Shown here one piece after another: positions 35,789 to 44,157 of a stretch of DNA of 64,000 bases (its first letter is position 1; every line of letters starts with the position of its first letter). Origin of the DNA: Planctomycetota bacterium (GTDB lineage: Bacteria > Planctomycetota > UBA1135 > GCA-002686595); assembly GCA_016709875.1 (NCBI GenBank), contig JADJLZ010000011.1:186001-250000 (forward strand), given 5' to 3'. The translations under genes and the position numbers were made by a program. A model generated the notes under the pieces. That model saw only the letters and a list, made by a program, of their open reading frames with translations. It was not told the origin of the DNA and made no database searches.

Positions 35789-36973
35789 TCAGCCGCGCGC
35801 GGATTTCACCGCGGGACGCGAGGCGAGGAAGGCCGCGAGCCGCTGCAGCGCCTTCTCGATCTGCGCCATCGACGTCGCGTAGGAAAAGCGCACGTGCTCG
35901 TCGACGCCGAAGGCCGAGCCCGGCACGACCGCGAGGTTCTGCTCCTCGAGCAGGTCCTCGCAGAATCCGCCCGAGCCGCGCTCGTCGAGCCAGGGCGTCA
36001 CGCGCGGGAAGGCGTAAAACGCGCCGCGCGGCCAGGGCGTCTTCAGTCCCAGCGCCTCGAGCCCGGCCACGATGCGCCGGCGGCGCGCGTCGAACTCGGT
36101 GCACATGCGCGCCACCTCGGGCGGCTCGCTCGTGAGCGCGCGCTCGAAGGCGCACTGCGAGATGTAGTTCGGCGAGCCCGTCAGCTGGCTGTGCAACTTG
36201 CCGACGGCCGCAGCGATCTCGCGCGGCGCGGCGACGAAGCCGATGCGGTAGCCGGTCATCGCGAAGGCCTTGCTCGCGCCGTCGACGACGACCGTGCGCG
36301 CGCGCAGGGCGGGCGAGACCGAGACCGGCGAGAGGTCGGGTTCGCCCTCGTACAAGAGGCGCCGGTAGATCTCGTCCGAGACGATCCACAGGTCGTGCTT
36401 CTCCGCCAGCGCGCCGAGTGCGCGCACCTCGGCCTGCGTCATCACGTAGCCCGAGGGATTGCAGGGCGAATTGATCAGGATCCCGCGCGTGCGCGGCGTG
36501 ATCGCGCGCGCGACCGCGTCGAGGTCGGGGCCGCAGTCCGGGCGCGAGGGCACGCTCACCGGCACGCCGCCCGCCCAGCGCACGATCTCGGAGTAGCTGA
36601 CCCAGGCGGGCAGCAGCAGCAGCACCTCGTCGCCCGGCTCGATCAGCGCGGAGCAGGCGCCCGAGAGCGCGTGCTTGGCGCTGTGGCAGACCGTGATCTC
36701 CTGCGGCGCGAACTCGACCTTGCGCGTGGCGCTCACGTGCGCGGCGATCGCCTTGCGCAGCGAGGCGCTGCCCTCGGCCGCGGTGTAGCGCACCTTGCCG
36801 CTCTTCACGGCCGCGATGGCTCCCTCCTGGACGGCCGCGGGCGCGTCGAAGTCCGGCTCGCCGACGGTCATGTTGACCACGTCCCGCCCGGCAGCGACGA
36901 ACTCCTTCGCACGCGCGTCCAGGGCGAGGGTGGTGGAGAGAGACAGGCTCTGGACGCGCTGATTGGGCCGCAT
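35789..36973 (-). CDS. Class I/II PLP-dependent aminotransferase (aspartate type)
   Basis: A 394-residue fold-type I aminotransferase. Seen: MTVGEPDFDAP, the NSPCNPSGYVM asparagine region, VSDEIYRRLLYEG, the PLP lysine in DGASKAFAMTGYRIGF and a C-terminal arginine in VRFSYATS. Length and motifs match the Ib aspartate aminotransferases, with prephenate, alanine or a sugar-amine precursor as alternative substrates. I chose the ATG at 36973, since longer upstream frames lack similarity. Directly before that ATG is a run of ten C on the coding strand. It heads the minus-strand run with the three membrane proteins; whether it serves them is unclear. Confidence 0.87.
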   Translation of the reverse strand: MRPNQRVQSLSLSTTLALDARAKEFVAAGRDVVNMTVGEPDFDAPAAVQEGAIAAVKSGKVRYTAAEGSASLRKAIAAHVSATRKVEFAPQEITVCHSAKHALSGACSALIEPGDEVLLLLPAWVSYSEIVRWAGGVPVSVPSRPDCGPDLDAVARAITPRTRGILINSPCNPSGYVMTQAEVRALGALAEKHDLWIVSDEIYRRLLYEGEPDLSPVSVSPALRARTVVVDGASKAFAMTGYRIGFVAAPREIAAAVGKLHSQLTGSPNYISQCAFERALTSEPPEVARMCTEFDARRRRIVAGLEALGLKTPWPRGAFYAFPRVTPWLDERGSGGFCEDLLEEQNLAVVPGSAFGVDEHVRFSYATSMAQIEKALQRLAAFLASRPAVKSARG

Positions 36974-37158
36974 CGGGGGGGGGGTGCCGTTCCTGCCCCT
37001 CCGGACCGGAAGGGCGGTCCCCCAGGATAGCCCGCGCGCCTGCGCGGGGCTCGGGAAGACCGGAGCGATCTGTGCGTCCCAGGCTGTTCGGGCGTGATTC
37101 GGCGCCCGAGAGAAGGTATCGAAGCACGTTCGGGGCTCACTCGTCCCGCCGCCCGCCC

Positions 37159-39171
37159 ATGAAATCACGCCTCCTGCGCATCGCCGCGATCCTCCTGGGC
37201 GTCCTGCTCTTCGCCGGCTACTTCGCCTTCTCGACCTTCCTCTACAGCCCGTTCGAGGGAGAACTCTCCGAGCGCACGCCGGCGCTGATCCCGCGCGATG
37301 TCGATTTCTACGTCGGCAGGCTCGACCTCGGCTCGGTCTTCGGCAAGTTCCCGCATCTGGGCCTCGAAGCGCGCCTGATGGCGCAGCCGGCCTGGAAGCT
37401 CTGGGCCGCCTCGAGCCAGGGCAAGCAGTTCGCGGCCAACCTCAAGCTCGAGGAGACGCTCAAGGAGCTCGAGGCGCAGGCCGGTCAGCTGCCCTTCGGG
37501 ATGCAGCCGCAGCAGGTCTTTGGCGGGGCGGAGTTCGCCGTCGCGGGCTACTTCAAGGGCCGCTCGCTCGAGCAGGCCGACTGGGCCGTCTACGGCCGCA
37601 CCAACTGGCTCGGCAGGCTTGGCGCGGCGCTGCTCTCCTACCCGGGCGTGCTCGGCCTCGAAAAGCGCGGCATCAAGGCCACGGTCACCGAGGGCCAGGT
37701 CGCGCTCTCCGGCGGCGGACTGCCGCGCGAGATCTTCGTCGGTCGCGTCAAGGACGTCGTGATCGTCGCGACCAAGCCCGAGTTCGTGAAGGCCGCCTAC
37801 GACCTGCGCGCCGCGGGCTTCGCCGACTCCTTCTACCAGAGCGCCAACTACAACGACTGGATCCAGCACGCCAACCGCTCGAATGCGCGCGACGAGTTCG
37901 AGCTGTACGTCAACACGCGCAAGCTGCTCGAGAACCTGGGCATCGCCGGCCCCTGGCCGGACACCAAGTCGCAGGACTTCACGCCCGCGCTGCTCGGCCG
38001 GCTGTTCCAGCTCCCGAGCCTCAAGTACGCGATCGGCGTGCTCGGCCTGGAGGATGGCGTGCAGTTCGACCTGCACGGCGACTTCTCCTCGGAGCACATC
38101 AAGGGCGACATGGCGCACGTCTACCGCGCCGCCGGCTTCGACAAGCCGACACTGCAGGAGGTCGCGCGCCTCGCGCCGCAGGACACGGGTTTCTTCGCCT
38201 ACATGCACGCGCCGGTGGGGGAGGTTCTGCGCATGGTGCGCGACTCGATGGAGCCCGCGCTGCGGCAGAACCTCGAGGACGCCTTCCGCGGCACGGGGCG
38301 CTATCCCAACCTCGACGCGCTGATCAACGAGCTCGACGGCGACTTCAAGGACCGCTGGTGCCTGATCGTGCGGCCCAACGACTACGCGCCTGATCCGCAG
38401 GGGCCGCCGCACGACACGCAGCCGGTGCCCGCGGTCGCGCTGGTCCTGTGGACCAAGAACCCGGCCAACGTCGAAGCGCTCGAGAAGCTGATCGGCGGCC
38501 AGGGACGGCGTTTCGGCCTGCAGGGCCGCGACGAGAACTCGGGCGGCTTCTTCAGCAACACCGAGTCGGGCTACTCGACCTACGAGTTCTGGTCGCAGTT
38601 CGTGCCCGGGACGGGGGTGATCACCGCGGCCAAGGCCGGCGAGATGACGATCATCACCAACTCGCTGGGCATGATGGGCCACCTGCTCAAGACCTACTCG
38701 GTCGGCGGCGCGAAGTACCCGCGCCTCTCCGATGAGCCGCGCTTCTACGCGCTGGTGCAGTCGGCGATCCCCAAGGCCAGCGTCGCGCTCTGGGTGCGTC
38801 CCGAGACGCTCGTCCCGGTGCTGCGCGAGTCGGCCCAGGAGCGCGCCCGCTCGCAGATCCGCTTCGAGTACGGCGACTTCCGTCCGGGCGAGGAGCAGAA
38901 GGTGCTGCGCGCGGATTTCGGTGGCCGCAAGGCGGTCGAACTCTCGCCCGACGAGAAGGCGCGCCTGGACCAGACCGTCAGCGATCACCTCGACGCGATG
39001 CGCTCGCGGATCCTGCAGGAGCAGGTGCCCGAGCTCGTGAAGCAGGAGGACCGCGTGTTCCAGACGCTCGAGGCGTGCAGCGCGGCGCTGTTCTTGCTCT
39101 CGCTCGACCCGAAGAACTTCGACTTCTGCGGCCGCGTCCTCATCCCGCTCGAGGCGGGCTCGCCGCCCTGA
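37159..39171 (+). CDS. Membrane-anchored protein of unknown function
   Basis: A 670-residue protein with an N-terminal membrane anchor (about residues 5-25, LLRIAAILLGVLLFAGYFAF) and a long extracytoplasmic part without known catalytic motifs. The opening ALIPRDVDFYVGRLDLGSV resembles the AVPKDAWMFAQVHDFDAL segment of the exported protein at 15639, and both are similar in size, so they are probably distant paralogues of a DUF3352-like type. Codon use is normal. No ribosome site of note. Next to the tRNA gene but transcribed from the other strand. Function unknown. Confidence 0.65.
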   Translation: MKSRLLRIAAILLGVLLFAGYFAFSTFLYSPFEGELSERTPALIPRDVDFYVGRLDLGSVFGKFPHLGLEARLMAQPAWKLWAASSQGKQFAANLKLEETLKELEAQAGQLPFGMQPQQVFGGAEFAVAGYFKGRSLEQADWAVYGRTNWLGRLGAALLSYPGVLGLEKRGIKATVTEGQVALSGGGLPREIFVGRVKDVVIVATKPEFVKAAYDLRAAGFADSFYQSANYNDWIQHANRSNARDEFELYVNTRKLLENLGIAGPWPDTKSQDFTPALLGRLFQLPSLKYAIGVLGLEDGVQFDLHGDFSSEHIKGDMAHVYRAAGFDKPTLQEVARLAPQDTGFFAYMHAPVGEVLRMVRDSMEPALRQNLEDAFRGTGRYPNLDALINELDGDFKDRWCLIVRPNDYAPDPQGPPHDTQPVPAVALVLWTKNPANVEALEKLIGGQGRRFGLQGRDENSGGFFSNTESGYSTYEFWSQFVPGTGVITAAKAGEMTIITNSLGMMGHLLKTYSVGGAKYPRLSDEPRFYALVQSAIPKASVALWVRPETLVPVLRESAQERARSQIRFEYGDFRPGEEQKVLRADFGGRKAVELSPDEKARLDQTVSDHLDAMRSRILQEQVPELVKQEDRVFQTLEACSAALFLLSLDPKNFDFCGRVLIPLEAGSPP

Positions 39172-39180
39172 TTCCAGTGT

Positions 39181-39271
39181 TGGTGCCCCGGACTGGAGTC
39201 GAACCAGCAAGGGTGATTAAGCCCACTAGCACCTCAAGCTAGCGCGTCTGCCAATTTCGCCACCGGGGCAC
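39181..39271 (-). tRNA. tRNA-Leu (anticodon GAG)
   Basis: Reading the minus strand, the acceptor stem GTGCCCC pairs with GGGGCAC and is followed by an encoded CCA (39181-39183). The anticodon stem CTAGC/GCTAG closes a TTGAGGT loop with anticodon GAG, which reads CUC and CUU leucine codons. The T-arm is GCTGG-TTCGACT-CCAG-type, and a long variable arm (GGG...CCC stem) is as expected of a class II tRNA-Leu. Confidence 0.95.
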
Positions 39272-39295
39272 CCGATTCCATCTGGAAGGGCGGGG

Positions 39296-39324
39296 AGTCT
39301 AGGGGCCGCGCCGATCTGGTGCAA
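39296..39324 (-). promoter_or_regulatory. Sigma70-type promoter of tRNA-Leu (TTGCAC-N17-TAGACT)
   Basis: On the minus strand TTGCAC (39319-39324) and TAGACT (39296-39301) are exactly 17 bases apart, and the -10 lies about 25 bases before the tRNA 5' end. The match to consensus is good. The TAGACT form recurs upstream of other genes in the window. Confidence 0.7.
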
Positions 39325-39396
39325 GGGCCCCGGGGCTGGGTGCTTCTTCTGCGGCCCTGATGCGGGTAGCGTCAGCCCTCGCCAGAGGGATCCGAA

Positions 39397-40602
39397 ATGC
39401 CCAGGAAGCAGGGAAACGTACTCATCGGCCAGTCGGGCGGTCCGACGATGGTCATCAACCAGAGCCTGGTGGGCCTCGTCGAGACCTGCCAGCGCGAGCG
39501 GCGCGTGGGCCGGATCCTGGGCTCCCTGCGCGGGATCCAGGGCGTGCTCGAACGCAACTACGTCGACCTGGGGTCCGAGTCGCGCAAGACGCTCGAGGCG
39601 GTCGCGCGCACGCCCGGCTCGGCGCTGCGCTCCGTGCGCAAGAAGCCCACGCCCGAGGAATGCGAGCGCGTCTACGAAGAGCTGAAGCGCCTGGACGTGC
39701 GCTGGTTCTTCTACATCGGCGGCAACGACTCGGCCGAGACCGCCAACCTGATCGCGCGCATGGCGCAGGACGCGCACCACGAGCTGGTGATCTTTCACGT
39801 GCCCAAGACGATCGACAACGACCTCGTCGGCACCGACCACTGCCCCGGCTACCCCTCGGCCGCGCGCTTCGTCGCGCAGGCGCTGCAGGGCGACGACCAG
39901 GACAACCGCAGCCTGCCCGGCGTGAAGATCGACGTGATCATGGGCCGCAACGCGGGCTGGCTGACGGCCGCGAGCGCCGCGGCGCGCGCGCGTGAGGACG
40001 ACGGACCGCACCTGGTGTACTGCCCCGAGCGCGTCTTCGACCTCGAGAGCTTCGTCGGCGACGTCGACCGCGTCTTCACGCGCATCGGCCGCTGCGTGGT
40101 CGCGGTCAGCGAGGGCATCCACGACGCCTCGGGCAAGCTGATCGGCGCGGGCAGCGAGAAGGACAGCCACGGCAACGTGCAGCTCTCGGGCTCGGGCGCG
40201 CTCGGCGATCTGCTCGCCGACACGATCAAGCGCAGGCTCGGCGCGAAGCTGCGCGTGCGCGCGGACACCTTCGGCTACCTGCAGCGCTCCTTCGCGGGAC
40301 TGGTCTCCCCGGTCGACGCCAAGGAAGCGCGCCGCGTCGGAGAACGCGCGGCCGAGGTCGCGCTGGGCGGCAAGCGTGCGAGCGGCACGATCTCGATCCG
40401 GCGCAAGCCGCGGCAGCAGTACGCGGTGAGCTACGAGACGGCCGAGCTCGCGCAGGTCGCCAAGGCGACGCGCCGCGTCGAGGAACGCTTCCTCGCGGGC
40501 TCGAACGACGTCACGCCCGCGTTCCTGGAGTGGGTCCGGCCGCTGCTCGGAAAGCTGCCGCGCATGGGGCGGCTCTCCGAGCTGCCGCTCGTGGAGGGGT
40601 AG
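39397..40602 (+). CDS. 6-phosphofructokinase, probably PPi-dependent
   Basis: A 401-residue phosphofructokinase of glycolysis. The N-terminal GQSGGPTMVINQSL, the GGNDSAETA phosphate-donor loop, PKTIDNDL, and MGRNAGWL are seen. In ATP-dependent enzymes the donor loop reads GGDGS and the later motif PGTIDND; a second acidic residue and lysine in these positions characterise PPi-using enzymes, and here the sequence is GGNDS with PKTIDND, so PPi is the likelier donor. The leading aspartate of GGDDS is asparagine, which is unusual. The gene starts a short plus-strand run with the small membrane protein and cupredoxin. Confidence 0.85.
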   Translation: MPRKQGNVLIGQSGGPTMVINQSLVGLVETCQRERRVGRILGSLRGIQGVLERNYVDLGSESRKTLEAVARTPGSALRSVRKKPTPEECERVYEELKRLDVRWFFYIGGNDSAETANLIARMAQDAHHELVIFHVPKTIDNDLVGTDHCPGYPSAARFVAQALQGDDQDNRSLPGVKIDVIMGRNAGWLTAASAAARAREDDGPHLVYCPERVFDLESFVGDVDRVFTRIGRCVVAVSEGIHDASGKLIGAGSEKDSHGNVQLSGSGALGDLLADTIKRRLGAKLRVRADTFGYLQRSFAGLVSPVDAKEARRVGERAAEVALGGKRASGTISIRRKPRQQYAVSYETAELAQVAKATRRVEERFLAGSNDVTPAFLEWVRPLLGKLPRMGRLSELPLVEG

Positions 40603-40616
40603 AGGACCGCGCGCGC

Positions 40617-41021
40617 ATGACGCCTCTGCGACTTTTCGTCAACGCCGTCGCGGGCGGTTCGCTGCTCTTCGCCTTCGAGAACCTCGTGCCCGTGCTGCTC
40701 GGCCGGCCGGCCGCGGATTCGGGCTTCCTCGCGCAGTCGCTCGCCTGCTTTGCCGAGGTGCTGCTCGCGGGCTGGTTCCTGTGGCTGGCCGCCGCGCGTG
40801 TGCGCACGCGGCCCTGGCGCACGATCTTCGTCGGCAGCCTGGGCCTGTTCGCGAGCCTCGTCGCCAACCTGCCGCTCTGGAACCACGGCGAGCGCTCGGG
40901 TTCCTGGCTGCTCGAGCAGATCGCACAGAACGTCCTGGGCTTCACCCTTGTCGGTTTCTTCCTCGCCTGGAGAATGAAGCCCGCCGTCCCCGTCCCCGGC
41001 AACCCTCCAAGCACACGATGA
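40617..41021 (+). CDS. Small membrane protein of unknown function
   Basis: A 134-residue protein with about four hydrophobic segments (FVNAVAGGSLLFAF, ACFAEVLLAGWFLWLA, TIFVGSLGLFASLVANLPLW, NVLGFTLVGFFLAW) and no recognised motif. It starts 14 bases after the phosphofructokinase and its stop overlaps the cupredoxin ATG (ATGA), so it is probably co-translated with the copper-type protein and might serve it. Function unknown. Confidence 0.7.
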   Translation: MTPLRLFVNAVAGGSLLFAFENLVPVLLGRPAADSGFLAQSLACFAEVLLAGWFLWLAAARVRTRPWRTIFVGSLGLFASLVANLPLWNHGERSGSWLLEQIAQNVLGFTLVGFFLAWRMKPAVPVPGNPPSTR

Positions 41022-41725
41022 AGATCCAACTGTTCCTCGCGCTCGGCGCCCTGCTCCTCTCCGCGGCTCCCATCTCCAAGCTGACCGGCAAGGTGAGCTT
41101 CGAGGGCGAGCGCCCCGAGAAGAAGCCGCTGGCCGTCAGCCCCGCGCAGGCCAAGGGCTGCTGCCCCGACGGCGAGCACGTCAACGACACCGATCCGAGC
41201 CTGTTGATCGCCGAGGATGGCGGCCTTGCCAACGTGGTCGTCACGGTCGACGTGCCCGATGCCAAGCTCGTCGTGCCCGAGAAGCCCTTCGAGGTCGACC
41301 AGCACAAGTGCACCTTCGAGCCGCACGTGATCGTCGTGCCCGCGGGTTCGAAGGTCGTCTTCCTCAACTCCGACAGCGTGACGCACAACGTGCACACGCG
41401 CACGGCGAAGAACGAGGAGATCAACAAGACCACCGCGCCCGGCGGCAAGGAGGAGATGCTCCTCGCCCGCGGCGACCGCGTGCAGGTCGTGTGCGACTAT
41501 CACCCCTGGATGTCGAGCTGGATCTACGTCAGCGAGACGCCCTACAGCGCGGTCACCAAGGCCGACGGCAGCTTCGAGATCGAGGGCATCCCGCCCGGCA
41601 CGTACAGCGCGACCTTCTGGCAGGAGAAGCTCGGCAAGGTCAAGCAGGACGTGACGATCAAGGCCGACGGCACCTGCGAACCGGTCGCGCTCAAGATGTC
41701 GGAGAAGAAGAAGAAGAAGCCCTGA
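41018..41725 (+). CDS. Exported cupredoxin-like protein with carboxypeptidase-regulatory-like tail
   Basis: A 235-residue exported protein (signal MKIQLFLALGALLLSA). The first domain shows KLTGKVSFEG and a CCPDG pair; the middle has plastocyanin-like copper ligands in VTHNVHT and VCDYHPWM (His, Cys, His, Met). A short tail, GSFEIEGIPPGTYSATFWQE, matches carboxypeptidase-regulatory-like repeats. It is a candidate periplasmic electron carrier or copper-binding protein. Its C-terminus is lysine-rich (KKKKKP). Coupled by ATGA to the small membrane protein. Confidence 0.82.
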   Translation: MKIQLFLALGALLLSAAPISKLTGKVSFEGERPEKKPLAVSPAQAKGCCPDGEHVNDTDPSLLIAEDGGLANVVVTVDVPDAKLVVPEKPFEVDQHKCTFEPHVIVVPAGSKVVFLNSDSVTHNVHTRTAKNEEINKTTAPGGKEEMLLARGDRVQVVCDYHPWMSSWIYVSETPYSAVTKADGSFEIEGIPPGTYSATFWQEKLGKVKQDVTIKADGTCEPVALKMSEKKKKKP

Positions 41726-41807
41726 GCGCGTCGCACGCGTGCGCTGAGGAGAGAGGAGCGCCGGGACGACGCTCCGCACAGCGCCGCCCCGGCTGACTCC
41801 GGACGAA

Positions 41808-42131
41808 CTACGTTCCCAGCCCCGTGTTGCCGAAGGGGAAGCCCTTGAAGCCCTTGCCGATGTCGAGCAGCGGGTCCGAGGGCGACCAGTCGTGCAGCAC
41901 GCGCGCCACTGCGAGCAGGATCTCGCTCTCGAGGTCGCGCGCGAGCTTCTCGCTGTCCGCGGCGCCGTCGGCGCGCTGTTGCAGGTTGCGCTCGACCAGC
42001 GCCAGGATCCGGTCGCGGGTCGCGTCGGGGGCTTCGAGCGCGCGGCGCACGATCGGCAGCAGGCGTTCCCCGTAGGAATACGGGACCTGGTTGCGCTCGC
42101 AGAGCCGGCGGAGGGTGCTTTCGGGGTTCAT
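41808..42131 (-). CDS. Small conserved-looking protein, unknown function
   Basis: A 107-residue basic-acidic helical protein (TLRRLCERNQVPYSYGERLL, then many short charged helices). No signal peptide, no metal or nucleotide motif seen. It starts from an ATG in the 167-base divergent gap with the DUF885 lipoprotein gene. The family is not one I recognise; confidence that it is a real gene rests on codon pattern and a soluble-protein composition. Confidence 0.55.
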   Translation of the reverse strand: MNPESTLRRLCERNQVPYSYGERLLPIVRRALEAPDATRDRILALVERNLQQRADGAADSEKLARDLESEILLAVARVLHDWSPSDPLLDIGKGFKGFPFGNTGLGT

Positions 42132-42298
42132 GCTGCCTGGGGAGGCTCGGGGAGGGGGAGTGGCGACCGAAAGCGCCACGACGAACCGTATCCCAGGACT
42201 TGGCGCGGGGCGAATCGAGCCCAGGCAAACACTTCTTTTCCAGGGCCCTGACGCTTCGCGGGCTGCGCGGGCGGGGGGCTTTGTCAGACTGGGCTGCC

Positions 42299-44029
<1,731 letters not shown>

Positions 44030-44073
44030 TCGCGATCATCGGGGGTCGATGAGCCCCCCCGGGCACGCGCCTC

Positions 44074-44157
44074 TTGCACGATGACATCGTCGGCCCTCTG
44101 GGCGCGGGTGCGATGGGAGAGGTGTACCGCGCGAAGGACTCGAAGCTCGGGCGCGAA
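44074..44157 (+). pseudogene. N-terminal fragment of a Hanks-type kinase gene
   Basis: About 28 codons encode a kinase N-terminus ending in the glycine-rich loop: GPLGAGAMGEVYRAKDSKLG. After GRE at 44157 the similarity stops, and the sequence passes straight into the end of a minus-strand kinase gene at 44163. Forty-nine bases (44110-44158) match the plus-strand kinase at 46924-46972 with only two mismatches. It is therefore a truncated copy of the same kinase start, cut off by rearrangement. Confidence 0.75.
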
